Notes: generated from the letters alone by a model not told the origin. DNA of 64,000 nt from Pegoplata infirma (GCA_963921195.1 OY992537.1:206980581-207044580); one strand, 5' to 3'; positions 44,870-57,900 are shown, counted from the stretch's first letter. Translations and numbers: made by a program.

Positions 44870-46140
44870 AAAAGAGCACTGGGTCCACTCCCAAATGGGG
44901 CTCCCAAATATAGATTTAATTTTTATAAAACTGCTCATACCGCTCTAACTGAACCGATGGTACACCTAGAAAAGTCAATTGCATGACCGACTTTCAATAT
45001 TTTTTCCAGCCCAACATCTTCTCAGAACATGCCTACCTTCTATCTTGAACCCTTAAAAAGGTCCTCACGCACCTTTTTATTATTATACCCTCCAACCACA
45101 GTATGGGGTTATACTCACTTTGTCATTCCGTGTGTAACACATCGAAATATCGGTCGGGGACCCTACAAAGTATATATAATATTGATCCATGATAGAATCT
45201 AAGACATTCTAGCGATGTCCGTCCATCCGTCCGTCCGTCCGTCTGTAGAAATAACGATGCAGTCTAAACCAAAAGAGCTAGACCCTTGAAATTGGGCAAG
45301 AATATCTCTTATGTTACTGGTATGGTTAAGTTCGAAGATGGGCAAAATCGGAAGAGGGGGAAAAAAGTTCCCCCTTGAAGAACTAAAACGACCCCTGAAA
45401 ATACGATATTTTAACGAGTGTTTTTTAATTTTTGCCCAACAAATGTAACATTTGTATGCTATATTATGTACATAGACCTGCGCTTGGACCAAGGGGGTTA
45501 GAAAATTCGATTTTTTTCATGCAGCCCTCCTTTGGGGGCGTGGTTATAGAAATTAATTAAAAATAACAAAAATTTATTTTTTAAGCGTAAATATCGTAAA
45601 CAAATAATTTGTAAACATATATAGCGGGGGACAGGTGTCCCCCACCCACTCCTACCGCTTCCAGGGTGCCTCCTAGAGCAGTCAAAGTTGGAACTGACCC
45701 CTATTATTTTTTACCCCTCAACATTTTTTCCGAACAAACCTACACCCTATCTCTACTTCCTAAGAGAGCTCCCATACAAAATGACACTGCTGTAAAATTT
45801 GCCTCCACCGCTCTGTTTTAAAAGTGCTCTTATGTATTTTTTCATGGTTAACCGTTCAAAGGGTCCCCATACAATTAAAATTTTTTTTTTGTAAAAAAAG
45901 AAATTATAAATAATAAAAAAAAAAATTGTATGGGAACCACTTTAAGGATTTAAGATGTAGGGTAGATATGTCCTGAAAAAATCTTGTGGTTCAAAAACTA
46001 TTAGCGGTCGGGTCGGTCATACTTTTGACTATTCTAGGGGCACTTTTGGGGCAGTTAGTGCTGTAGGAGCAGTTTTATAAAAATGTAATCTTTGTATGGG
46101 AGCCCCCTTAATGAGTGGGAACAGTGTATGTTTGCAAAAA
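44870..46140. mobile_element. Large diverged foldback, with helentron-like insert
   Basis: The left arm 'tttttataaaactgctcata', 'cacctagaaaagtc' and 'gcatgaccgac' pairs with the right arm 'gtcggtcat', 'gactattctaggggcact' and 'aggagcagttttataaaaat'. The inner parts 'tctcagaacatgcctacctt' and 'ggtagatatgtcctgaaaaa' also pair. The termini are not resolved. The copy at 45086-45475 was inserted in the left half. A symmetrical T-run/A-run (45879-45928) with 'atacaattaaaa' and 'attgtatggga' may be the inner loop. Confidence 0.6.
45086..45475 (+). mobile_element. Helentron/mini-me-like repeat, family B, 5' part
   Basis: It starts 'tataccctccaaccacagta', then 'cgaaatatcggtcggggacc', 'aaagtatatata' and 'gtccgtccgtccgtccgtct'. 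It continues collinear with 32450-32640 ('gagggggaaaaaagttcccc') and loses similarity near 45475. It provides the empty sites for both MITEs nested in the copy at 31468. The minus ORF 45199-45492 is an artefact. Confidence 0.8.
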
Positions 46141-46716
46141 ATGTAGGGAGAAAAACTAAAGCGGGTTGGTATTGCATTTTATTCTTCTAGGAGCGATTTC
46201 GGAGCAGTTGCGTATTGTGGATTTTTTTGTCAAAATTGACCAATTTTAAGGTACGGAGTGGTTTTTATTAGCTAATTAGGGTGATTTAACACATTCAAAT
46301 TGTTTCACTATGTTCATAAGAGCTGTTCAGCTTGACCGTGGCTATAATTTTGCTTAAAATGTTAGGGAAAAATTAGCAGTCCTTGGAAGTTATGCTGAAA
46401 TAAGTGAAAAACGATATTTCCATATGTTTTCAAAAAAAACGTTCAGGAAAAAATATTTTTTTATCATAAAAAGTTAGCAAAATTTGTTCCACATAGTATT
46501 AGCGACATTTTTCAAAAATATACTTAAGCGATAGCACCAACTCCGATTAAGCTGTTGGGGAAAAACTGATGACCCCACATTTTGTAAGTCCCACTGCTTT
46601 TCAAAATCTTTGAAGGCCCATAAAAAGGAATTGGTCACCAAACTGGACAATCCGAGTATAGGAATTTTCTATCTTTTGGTAGTATAATCGAACCTATACA
46701 GTCAAGTTCTCATGTA

Positions 46717-46890
46717 ATAACTTCTCCTAGAAGTAGACTTTATTTATATTTCGTTGTTTGGCCTAAAAGTAGGCAATGAAAAACTAAACATTTGCTTTTA
46801 AAGACTTAAATTAGTCAATGAACGTTTTATTTTCCACAAATTCAAGATTATTTTCTTTCTTTTTACCTCTACCAATTTCGAGACCATGTT
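46717..46890 (+). repeat. Interspersed repeat 'ggcctaaaagtaggcaatga', copy 3
   Basis: It begins 'acttctcctagaagtagact', followed by 'gtttggcctaaaagtaggca' and 'tttttacctctaccaattt'. It is the best-preserved copy, with no ATT expansion. Confidence 0.65.
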
Positions 46891-47804
46891 CCTGGGTATT
46901 GTCACATTTTCAATTTAACCTAAAGTTTTCTGAAAATAAAAAGAAACACATTTAATATTTCAATAATTCACTGTCAATTTTAAATCCCTTTAGGAAAACA
47001 TTTCCTCCCTACAAAAAAAAAAAAAACAAAAAAACTTCATAAAGAAATTTAAAATGCAACACGTTATGTTGGAGATATTTTTCACTTGCAAAAATAAAAC
47101 TACCAAAAAAGTTTGACTATTATTTTAAAATACAAAAATAACGCAAAAAAAAGGATACGACATTATTTGATATATTTTGAACAAGACCAACAAACAATGT
47201 TTTTAGTTTTTTTTTTCGGTACTCATACCTAAAACAACATTACAGCGTTTAGACTGACCAACACAATTTCTAAGTAGAAGTTAACCACAAATGACTCTTT
47301 TGTTTAAAACTGAACTAAAAAGAAAACATAATACATTTTGTCTACTAAAAGTTTGGAAACTTTTAAAAATTTTAACAGCAGTTTAAACACTCTACATATA
47401 TTGTTGCTATTTTCCAGCACCAAAAATTCAGAAAAAGTGTATACTCGTACATTGTACAAAATCTAAAATTCATGGCCATGGTCGTTAGACACACACACAC
47501 ACACACTTACATTCATCTGAAAGCTTTTGTTTAAGTAAAACGTTAAAAGTATTTTAGAGTCAATGCCATTGCTTTTTAGAATTTGGACGCGCCGCGCCAT
47601 ATTTGTTATGGCGCGCATTTCCGTTTTCCTATTTTACTTTTAAATATTGTTGTTGCCAATTCTAATCGAACTTTTCTTTTTTTTTTTGTTTAATATATGT
47701 GTGTGTGCATATGTATGGGATTTGTTTTTCTTTTTAGAATATGCGTGTTTGTGTCTGTTAGTATGTGTATCATAATATATGCTTGTATTTATTGCTATTT
47801 TTAT
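46891..47804. other. Intergenic, no gene recognised
   Basis: It contains a short (CA)n at about 47490-47508 and a GC-rich island 'ggacgcgccgcgccat' near 47584, unusual in this AT-rich window. No coding signal. Confidence 0.45.
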
Positions 47805-48820
47805 ACCCTCCACTCTAGTGATAGAGGGTATATATAAGTTTGTCATTCCGTTTGTAACACCTCGAAATATTGGTCTAGGACCCCATAAAGTATATATATT
47901 TATGATCCTCGATCGATTTTAAGTCGATCTAGCGATGTCCGTCCGTCCGTCCGTCTGTCTGTCTGTCCGTAGAAAACACGCTAACTTTTGAAAGACTTTA
48001 CAGAGGCTACTGAAGTTTGGCATTAATGTTTGTCATTTACCTGGTCAGGTTGGTATTGCAATCCAGCCAAATCGGTCAAGTGGTTCAAAAGTTATGAGCA
48101 AAATAGTAAATTTCGGCAAGGGTGTTTCGCGAATTTAGGAGATAAAAAACACGATAACTTTCGAAAGACAATAATGAGACTACTGAAGCTTGGCATGTAT
48201 TTTTTCCGTTCCCCGGGTCTGCTTGGTATTAAATTTCAGCTCAATCGGTCTAGTGGTTCAAAAGTTATAAGCAAAACCCTGAATTTCAGATTAGTTTCAT
48301 CTAAAATGCCACGCGTTTTAACAAGTTTTAAAAGCATTGGTGGTAACTAAACAATGCTTTTCAAACTTGTTTAATTTTAAAGCAATGCTTTATAAACTTG
48401 TTTAGTTTTAAAAGCATTGGTAACTTAAAAATTACACTCGAAAAAAATTTTACACTAAAAAATATTTTACACTCAAAAAAAATTTTACACTCAAAAAAAA
48501 AATTTACGCAAAAAAAAAATTAGTTTTTTTTTTATAAAAATTACAAAATTTTGTGTACATACGTACGTGCATTCACTCAAAAATATTTTTACAGTAAAAA
48601 AACATTACACTCGAAAAAAAATTTACACTCAAAAAAAAATTAGTAATTTTTTTTTTTTTTTTTAATATGACAAAAAAAAAGTTTTTTACTCAAAATAAAA
48701 TATTTCTAATCAAAATTGTTAATTTTTTCACGTTAAAAATGTACTACCCTTTAAAAAATGCATTGTGGAGGGTATTCATAGATTCGGCAAAGTCGAATTT
48801 AACTTTTCTACTTGTTTCAA
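47805..48820 (+). mobile_element. Helentron/mini-me-like repeat, family A, best complete copy
   Basis: It starts 'tataccctccactctagtga' with a CTCTAGTGATAGAG-type hairpin. The core is 'taaagtatatatatttatga' then 'gcgatgtccgtccgtccgtc'. An internal block of 'ttacactcaaaaaaaatt' units (48425-48640) follows. It ends 'gattcggcaaagtcgaattt' then 'aacttttctacttgttt'. It is about 1.0 kb and non-coding; the ORF 48030-48350 is an artefact. It carries the intact targets of the hAT-like and Transib-like elements at 6430 and 7315. Confidence 0.85.
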
Positions 48821-49215
48821 ATACATTTGTATTTATTTTGTTTGAGTACTTCATTCAATATTCTGCCATTATCTCACGTATTTTATATGAAACGCTTTTT
48901 TCTCGTTTTTCAAACTACCGACAACAACAAATTACTCCGTCGGCGTTACAGTCTGTGTGTGTCTAGGAGTAAACTTTGAGACACATAAATATAAACACAC
49001 GTACATTTTAAAATTGTAATATCCATCAAAGATTATTATCCCGATACAACAGATACTTTGTAAAGCTTTTTCGTTTAATTGTAATGGAGAAAAGATCAGC
49101 GAAAAAGTTTTCTTGTTTTCAGAAATGGATTTTGGAAATCAAAAATATTGAAAATGACTCGGAATCTTTTCATAAAAATGACTACCCTTGGACCGACTAT
49201 AACTTTCTTGGAAAG
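48821..49215. other. Intergenic, no gene recognised
   Basis: I see nothing classifiable. The ORF 48667-48966 runs out of the helentron-like end and lacks a domain. Confidence 0.4.
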
Positions 49216-49223
49216 GTTTATAT

Positions 49224-50347
49224 TAGTGTTGTAAATAGTGGTTACTTTTGACTACTCAATACTACTCGATACTTTTTCAACTGAGTACTCGATACTACTC
49301 AATACTTTTTTTGAAATTGAAAAATTTTAAAATAGAGCTTTATAAATTACAATTTTATTAATTTTTATCAAAATTCTATTTGTGTTTGCATAACAATGGA
49401 TTCGCTTTTATGTTTAGATTACACAGCTCAACAAGAAAATGCGTATTGGATTCTGGTTAGTGATTTAGATAGTGTTTAATGCGCTGATTCCAAATCCGGA
49501 GCCCAAATTTGTCTATCACGTCAGGATTTTGAGTAATTCGCGGTTAAAGTGCCGAAAAAGGGCATTTTTTACCCATTTTAAAAGCTTATAAAATAATATC
49601 CTGACATGCGAATGTCTTGGTATCAAGCTCATTTGAAAGTCTGTAATTTTCTCTTAAAGATAAGATAAAATGTTCTGAAAATTTAATTTTCTAAAATGTT
49701 AAAAAAATCATTAGCAAATAACCTTCCATTTTTTAAATATTTAGTTTATTTACATAGTGTTTTTTAACAAATTTCCATACAAATTCACAAGTAAATTTTA
49801 GATTTAAAGCACTTCTTGCTAATGATTTTTTTACCATTTTAGAAAATAACATTCCCAGAAAATTTTATCTTGTCTGAAAGAGAAAATTACACACTTTCGA
49901 ATGAGCTTGATACAAAGTCATTCGCATGTCAGGATCTTATTTGATAGGCGTTCAAAAATGGCCAAAATAGGCCTTTTTTGACACTTTAACCGCGATTTTC
50001 TTAAAATTGTGACGTGATAAAAAAATTTGAGTGACCGTCTTGGAATCGGGGCACCAAATCCTATAAACTTTTTTTGGTTTCATCCAAAACGCAGCGACAA
50101 ACCTCAGATTTGTAGAGCGGTGCTATTTTTTATCAACTTAAAAATTATTTTTCTAGAAAAAAAAAAACAACTAAAATATTTTTTTATACACAGAGTTGCA
50201 TTTTATGGTTATATTTGTTGGTTAAATTATGCGTTTCTAATGAAAAAATACAACCCTGAAAGTATTGAGTAGTTACTTTTGAGTATTGAGTACTCGAAAA
50301 AATAGGCAGTATTGAGTACTCAAATACTCAATACTTTTACAACACTA
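49224..50347. mobile_element. hAT-like foldback 4 (TSD GTTTATAT)
   Basis: The ends are TAGTGTTGTAAA and, inverted, TTTTACAACACTA. Identical octamers GTTTATAT flank it at 49216-49223 and 50348-50355. Sub-terminal 'gagtactcgatactactcaa' units face 'attgagtactcgaaaaaata' on the other side. The inner arms pair through 'ctgattccaaatccggagcc' and 'gtcttggaatcggggcacc'. The ORF 50027-50272 is an artefact. Confidence 0.9.
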
Positions 50348-50769
50348 GTTTATATATCAGAGTCTTTATTTCGAAAAACTCCCTTACGATTTTTTTTTTA
50401 TTTCATGTTTTGGTTTAAGTTCAAAAAATTTGCTTTTGTTTAATTTCTTAAAAATTTTCGAGTCCTTATGTCTTTAAATCAAGAATTTTTAAGTGAAAGG
50501 GGTTGGAAGGATTCACTTTTTCTCGCGGTAAATATATTTGCAAGTTCATCATTTAAATACATTTTTCATATCCACGCCCACAAAAGGGGCGGGTAAAAAA
50601 ACTAATTTTCTAATCCCTGTGTCCAAGGGCAGGATGTCAAATTCTTTTGGCAAAAAAACGTTTTCTTTGCTCACATTGTATAAAAACTTACAATTAGTAA
50701 AAAAATTGAGTTTTTTTTGTAGTGTTCCGATTTTGAATATCTCAGAACCTAACTAGCCAATGACATTAA
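50348..50769. other. Intergenic, no gene recognised
   Basis: No repeat boundaries or coding signals were found. The small plus ORF 50538-50756 has no recognised domain. Confidence 0.4.
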
Positions 50770-50872
50770 GACAAATTCGCGCCAAATTTTAAATTTTCAA
50801 TGGACAGACACACGGACGGACAGACAGGCATAGCTAAAATAACTTAGAATCTATTAATGATGAATAATATAT
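50770..50872 (-). mobile_element. Helentron/mini-me-like core fragment
   Basis: 'ggacagacacacggacggac' and 'agacaggcatagctaaaata' followed by 'aatatatgggg' is the inverted (GTCY)n/(TA)n core. Both ends are missing. The sequence changes abruptly at 'gcattccatgtcaaatttga' (50877), a word also seen at foldback ends elsewhere (18013 and 20085). Confidence 0.6.
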
Positions 50873-50876
50873 GGGG

Positions 50877-51687
50877 CATTCCATGTCAAATTTGAAACAT
50901 TGAAAAAAAAATTTAGATTTTTCCAATTTGCTTATATTCGAAAACAAATTACAGTTGGAGCAAGTTTTATAAAAATGTAATTTTGAATGGAAGTCCACGG
51001 ACGAACAGTTATAAAATGTTTTAGAATCGTTCATGGATCAATAACACTACTAAAAATCGAAAATTCGATTGGGACCCGACCTTATACACTTGATTATAAT
51101 TGTTCGGCTGGTCAAAATTCCAGTCTCCAAACTTTTCCATCTCATCAGGCTTTTGAGAAAATTAAGGTCAAAGTTCAAAAAACTTGGTTTCGCGATTTTT
51201 GGCAACTCATAGCGGTTGAACCCAATGTTTTAGCGACTTTAAGATAATTCTAAGGTAATGCTTAAACATTACTGTTAGAAATTATTTGGTCAGTCGCCTT
51301 GACCCTTGGGGCACCAATTGTCTTTCAATGATGTCATATTTCTCCATATCAAAAAGCCAGTTTTTGGCGGAAAATTGGAAAAACAAATTTGGTACTCCAA
51401 ATTTTTTATAAAGCGGAATACAATCCGCTTTATAAAATTCATTGAAATTTTCTACTGTAATAACATTTTTTTATTCTTCAAGTTCAAATGTAATTAGATT
51501 ACAAGCATTTTTCATATTATGTTTTGCTAACATGTTTTAAATTATTGCTAAAAATGCCTGCATTTTTCAACACTCGTTTGAAATCTCCATTTTTAAATTT
51601 TTATTTTTTTTTTTTTTAAGAATTTATAAAAGCAAAAAAATATTACACTGGCACATGAAGAATAAAAAATATTACTACAGTAGATAA
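50877..51687. other. Unclassified, possibly repeat-derived
   Basis: It begins with the 'cattccatgtca' word. A complementary pair 'taaagcggaata'/'aatccgctttat' lies at 51409-51433. No coding or RNA gene. Confidence 0.35.
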
Positions 51688-52680
51688 CACTGTGACACAA
51701 TTAAAGGGTCATTTCTTAGGGCCTCAACCAAACCAAGACAGTTTGAAAGTACTTGTGTGTAGTAGTTAAACCCCCAATGGGTTTTGCTCTGTAACGTCTC
51801 AAATTTTTTTTATAGCCCACTGAATTTTTCATTTTTTTTAAAGGCGTTTGAAAAAAGTCGAAAAAAATAATGTAACTGTTCTTTTGAGCTTAAAATAGTG
51901 TTAGGATATCTTCAATAGAATTTGATGGGGAATTTTTTTCTAGAATATATTAACCCTCTATCTGCCGTATTTATTGGTCATTTAAGTACTTTTCATAAGA
52001 AATGGCTCAAAGTCTACTAAGACTTGCGTTTAGAGGGTTAAAATGTTCTACGCATATGTTCTGCATCAAATTTCACTAGGGGTTACTGGAGGCAGAAAGT
52101 TCGACTGGTATAAAGAAAATGCAGAAAAAAGATAAATTGTAAACTGTCATTCATTTTTTTATATTTTTGCCAGAAATTGTATACAATTGTAACTAACAAA
52201 TTTAGGAAAAAATATAAAAAGTTAATGATACTTTTCAATTAATCTTTTTTATGCATTTTTCGTATACCGGTCGAACTTTCTGCCTTCAGTATCCCCCAGT
52301 GAAATTTGATGCTGAAAATAATCGTAGAACAATTTAACACATTAAAAGCACGTCTTAGTAGGTTTGTGAGCCATTTCTTAAAAAAATGACGTAAATGACA
52401 CATTAAAACGGGAGATATAGGTTTAGCGTACTCTAGAAAAATGTTCCCCATAAAATTCTATCGAAGACATCCAAACACTATTTTAAGTTCAAAAGAACAT
52501 TAACATTAGTTTTTTCGACTTTTTCCAACGCCTTTGAAAAAAAAACTGAAAAATTCAGCGGGCTATAAAAAATATTTGAGACGTTAGAGAGCTAAACTCT
52601 TTAGGATTTTTATTACTTTACATAAGTACTTTCAAACTGTCTTGGTTTGGTTGAGGCCCTAAAGGTGCTGTTGCACTGTG
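51688..52680. mobile_element. Foldback with CACTGTG ends (CACTA-like?)
   Basis: The left end is CACTGTGACACAATTAAAGG, with the inner arm 'ttagggcctcaaccaaacca'. The right end has the inverse 'tggtttggttgaggccctaa' and finishes GTTGCACTGTG. TAA flanks both sides (51685-51687 and 52681-52683). The arms pair over almost the whole 993 bp, including 'ctttctgcctc'-type text around 52085 and 52280. CACT(G) ends with a 3-bp TSD suggest CACTA/EnSpm, but Transib is not excluded because 5-bp flanks do not match. The minus ORF 52239-52451 is an arm artefact. Confidence 0.7.
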
Positions 52681-52857
52681 TAATTTAAATAAATTTCAAA
52701 AATTTGACTCGTATTCATTAATCATGTATTATGACACACGTTATATGCCTGGGGAAGTTGTAATAACTTGTCTGATTTTTAACCGATTTTAGTTTTCAGT
52801 ACCTTATTAGAGAGACATTTTACTCCAAATTATAATCCTGTAACCACTTGAATTTTG

Positions 52858-53070
52858 GGGGGCCCCTGTAGGCTAGTTGGTAGCGTGCTAGCCTTTGAAA
52901 CAGGAGGTCGTGGGTTCGATTCCCACCAAAACTCTTGGTCGATTTCGCTACAACGAGACGACGGTCATTGTTACCAGTTCTCGGTTAGGTAAAAATTATT
53001 TAAAATGAGTTGTAAATAAAAAAATTGGAAAAATAAATAAAAACTGATCATTGGATCAAATTATTATTAT
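52858..53070 (+). repeat. tRNA-derived SINE, copy 3
   Basis: It starts 'ggggcccctgtaggctagtt'. The A box lies at 52869-52880 and the B box at 52913-52923. The body 'cgctacaacgagacgacggt' and the 3' text 'aaaatgagttgtaaataaaa' and 'ctgatcattggatcaa' are collinear with copy 2. The tail is a short 'ttattattatattata' in place of the long ATT run. Confidence 0.9.
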
Positions 53071-54939
53071 ATTATATCATATATATATTATACTTGAATT
53101 TAAACTTAACTCAAAATATAGAAAAAATTGAGAAAATTAACAAAATGACATATTTTTTCGGTTTATTTCGTTTTTGAACTTCATGGCCGATGTAGAACAC
53201 CTTAGACATTTCCGATTATCCTGAAATTTCGTAAGACGTATTTCTGCATCCAAATAAATACATATAATTGGAGTTGCGATCAATATCGAACAACTTACTT
53301 TTTTTGGAGCACCATATAATATAAACAAGAGTCAAAAAAAACGTGCAATTTTAAAAATTTGAAAGAAATAGAACGAATTGTGATCACATCTCAAATCATG
53401 GCTTAAAAGTTGTATAATGTTTTGGACTTTTTACGTTTAAACGTTAAAAAAGAAGTGATAATTACTTTGAATAATGTTTTCATATTTTTTTTTTCTAAAA
53501 CTATATTTAAATACCAACAAAACGTTGTCCAACTTTTTTTAAGATATATATATTATTTACTGGTCAAAATTAACTGAAAATTTCAATTTTTAATTTTTTT
53601 GAAAAAAATCGGCATTTGAAAAATTGATTACTCAACACAAACATGGTAAAAAAATTTGAGAGCAAGTTGCATTGAACATGTACTAAAGCATATAAAAAAA
53701 AATAATCGAAAGGGGTCGGGTCTAAAAGTGAGAGATTTTCCTTAAATACATGTGAATTGCAAGATTGGTTTTTTAACGGCTTCTATAGGTTAATGGCCTA
53801 AATCCATTGAAATGTCGCCTATGCAGATTTAAGTCATAATATTTGTGCATTTTTGGTACAGACAAGGCCAGGTCGATATCGATATTAAACATCAGTCAAT
53901 CATGATATAAAAGCCAAAGTCGAGCTTGCCATATTTCCCATACATTCCGAAAAATTGGTAAATGATCGGTGAAATAGTTTTCTCTGTGTCAGGAGTGGAT
54001 TTTAGAATCACTTACTTAAAATATGACTCTGAAAATTTTTCATGAAAAACACTGCATAATTAAACTGCTTTCCATAGGTTGAAATTCTGGAAAACAAAAT
54101 TTCATTAATGAAACTTAGTTGGTTAGTTGAAGAGTTTCAGCAATAGCTTTGCGTTGTTCTATTTAGATGGAGCAGGGGTAAGCCTTCAAAATAAAAAATT
54201 ATGTTTCCACTAATTCTCAGATATTAATGAACTCTATTCCAAAATGTTCGTTGGGTTTACTAGTAATATGCTACGTTATTTTAAACATAGTCTAACTTCC
54301 GGTTTGAAATCTACTGGGACCCATTGCTTATGTTTCCTTTTGCTGTGGTTGTTGTTATTGCTGTTATTGCTTCTGTTGATGTTAAGCTCTTTTGCTAGTC
54401 TTTATATTAAAATAAAGTGCTTTTATGTGGTTTTTCGCGTTGTAAAAAATAAGAAAAAAAAACTCTCTAATGTAAATTTTTATTGACGATTGATTTTTTT
54501 CCTGAATTTATATTAAAAGTATGAGTAAGATATTTAAATAAAATTGGGGTAGACAGTTTAACTTTTGAATGGATAATATTTCAAAAATAAAAATTTGGCA
54601 AGCACAAGGAAATTTTAAAGATTTTTTTCTTAAAGTTGAGAGGACATTATTGATCATTTAAAGAACAAGGAAAAATCCTTAAAATAAAGTAATTTAAAAT
54701 GTTGCTATAATGGCAACTCTGTATCAGTACTAGACTTTTTTAATGTTTTAAAAACTGTAACTTCTTTCCATTAATTTCTTCTTTCTTATTAAGAAAAAAA
54801 TATATAAATATTTCTATTCATGAATGCACATTTGTTTGTGTACATAAATTTAAAATTAAAATGAATGCGTTCATTGATCTTCTTCTTATAAAATAATAGT
54901 AGTACAAAATATATGAGTTGCACTTAAACCTTGATATAC
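53071..54939. other. Intergenic, no gene recognised
   Basis: No repeat boundaries or coding signals were found. The ORF 54244-54486 has a Leu-rich stretch from 'ttgttattgctg' repeats and is unsupported. Confidence 0.4.
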
Positions 54940-57285
54940 GCAGAGAATTTAGTATTTTATATAGAAAAAAATATGTTATCGATAACTATCGAATTTTTTA
55001 AGACAACTATAGAATTTTTTATCAAAAATGTTGCGGTTTTTCTATTAAAAAAAATTGCTGTTATCGATATATCGATAATTACATAATTTCTATTAAAAAA
55101 AAATGCTGTTATCGATATATCAATAATTACAGAATTTTCTATTAAGAAAAAAATGCTGTTATCGATATATCGATAGTTACAGAATTTTCTATACAAAATT
55201 TTACTGTTATCGATATCTCAATAATTATAAATTTTTTTATAGAAAAATTTGCTCGTATTGATGTATCGATAATTGCAGAATCTCCGATACAAAATTTTTC
55301 TGTTATGGATATTCCTATAACTGTATAATTTTTGCTATTATCGATATCTCGATAACTACAACTTTTTCTGTTATCAATAAGTCGATAACTATAAAACTTT
55401 ATGTGAAAAATTTTGCTGTTATCGATATATCGATAACTATAAAAGTTTCTAAAAAAAATAATTTTTTAAAAAAAATTTTGCTGTTATCTGTATATCGATA
55501 ACTATAGAATTTTATTAGAAAATTTTGTTGTTATCGAAACATCAATAACTTTCGAAATTTCTATAGAAAATTGTTCTCTAATCGGTATATCCAAAACTAT
55601 AAAATTTTCTAACGATGGTTTTTTTCAGATATCTATAAATTTTTTTTATCGAAAATTTTTGTTATCGATATATCGAGAACTACAAAATTGTGAATATAAA
55701 TTTTAATATGTTTTGTGGTTATCGATATATTCATATCTACAGAAGTTTCTAAACAAAATTTTACTGTTATCGATATCTCGATAACTTTGGAATTTTGTAT
55801 AGAACATCTTTCTGTTATCGATAACAATAGAATTTTCTATAGACAATTTTGCTGTCATCGATATACCGATAACTACATAATTTTATAAATGAGATTTTGC
55901 TATTGTCGATAGCTATAGCATTTTCTATTGAAAACTTTTCTGTTATCGATAACTATGGAATTTGTCATACAAAATTATGCAGTTGTTGATATATATCGAT
56001 AACTATGCAATTTTTTTTAAAAAGGGTTGCTGTTATCGTTGTATCGATAACTATGGATATTCTATAGAAAATTTTGCTGTTATCGATAAACATACATATA
56101 ACACAAATAGAATTTTCCATAGAAAATTTTGCTGTTAATGATGTATCGATAACTGTAGGGGTTTCTATAAAAAATTTTCTGCAATCGATGTATCGATAAT
56201 CGATTACTATAGAATTTTATATATAAAATTTTGCTGGTATCGATATCTGAATAATTATTAAAGTTTCTATGGAACGTTTTGCGGTTATTTGTATATCGAT
56301 AGCTATAGAATTTTATTAGAAAACTTTGCTGTTATCGAAATTTTGATAACTTATTGAAATTTTGATAACTTTCGAAATTTTCTATTTTCTGTTTATATTT
56401 TTTCTGAAATATTCATAAGTATTAAATTTTCTATAGAAAATTTTGCCGTTATCGATATATCGATTACTATAGAATTTTTAATAGATATATCGAAAACGAT
56501 CAAATTTTTTTTTTGAACAGTTTGCAGTTATCAATACATATTTAAGGGTTTTCCCTTAGAAAATTAAAAAAAAAAAAAAAATTTATAGAAAATTTTGCAG
56601 TTTTTGACAATTCGATAACTTAAGAATTTTCTATAGAAAATTTTGTAGTCATCGATAACTATAAAATTTTCTATTCAAATTTTGCTGTCATCGATAACTA
56701 GAATTTTTTATTCAAATTTTGCTGTTATCGATAAATGTGAAATTTGCCACACAAAATACCGATATATCGATAACTATGAAATATTGCTGTTATCGGTAAA
56801 TATAAACTTCAGAATTTTTGTAGAAAAGTTTGATGTTATCGATAACTATAGAATTATCTATAGAAAATTTAGCTCCTATCGAAATATAGATAACTATTAG
56901 CATTTTGTACAGAAAATTTAGCTGGTTTTAATATATCGATAACAGCAGAGTTTTCTAAAGAAAATTTTCCTATTATCGGTAACTATAAAATTTTCAATAT
57001 CGATAACTATAACGAAAACATTAGCATTTTCTATAGAAAATTCTGAAGTGTATATGTACCGATAACAGCAGAATTTTCCATGGAAAATTTCATAGTTATC
57101 GATATATTGGTATTTTGTGTGGCAAATTCCATATTTATCGATAACAGCAAAATTTGAATAGAATATTATATAGTTATAGATGACTGCAAAATTTTCTATA
57201 GAAAATTCGTAAGTTATCGATTTATCGAAAACTGCAAAAAATTTTCAATGGAAAATTTTATATGATTTTCTATGGGAAATTATAT

Positions 57286-57900
57286 CCCGAGTAAAAATTT
57301 TGATATGATAATATATAATGATATGTAACACAATATATATTTATATGCAATTTGATCCGAATAATGGTGGATGTGTATGATTTGATTTCATCCGAGTTTT
57401 GACCAGACATTGCCATATATTGGTGGATCTAATTAGATCTAATTGCATAAAAACATATAAAATCCTGCTGTTTTTTGGTTTTGGTTGAGATACACCACAG
57501 GTCAACGATACATTCACCAAACATTTAATTTTCTAAAACAAAAAAAATGTTTGGGTATGCTTCGAACCAGATAGGTGATATACATAACCCTAACAAGAAA
57601 TGTTTAGGAACATTTTAAAAAGTTTCTTATACATATATAGTTTTATATGGAACAGCATAAGTTATATATAATTTTATGTTAAATTATACAGAAAAACAAA
57701 TTTTGTATTGACCCTCATATAATTTTATATAATTATATCAACCGTACACCTTTTAATCCGAATCATGATTAAATTATATGTAACTACATATGACTGCATT
57801 TAAAAAATTTAGAAAATATCTCACGCGATGTATAATCATATATGATTTATTATGTTTGTATCAAGTTATATATTGTTATATATGTTTATTTTTACTCGGG
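57286..57900. mobile_element. MITE in satellite (CCCGAGTAAAAA ends)
   Basis: It starts CCCGAGTAAAAATTTT and ends TTTATTTTTACTCGGG, with AT on both sides. The satellite repeat unit at 58346-58375 ('ctatggaaaattctattgtt') shows the uninterrupted sequence. The interior is rich in 'atataattttatat'-type short inverted words. The plus ORF 57790-58020 straddles its end and is not a gene. Confidence 0.85.

Noticed and set aside
48030..48350. 106-codon ORF (MSFTWSGWYCNPAKSVKWFK...)
   Set aside because: It lies wholly in the helentron-like family-A repeat, and the other copies of that text do not keep it open.
51951..52042. Short TTAA-CCCTCTA...TAGAGGG-TTAA piggyBac-like element
   Set aside because: The opposite arm of the foldback (52330-52425) contains the corresponding sequence, so this was not inserted; the ends are chance within an ancestral arm.
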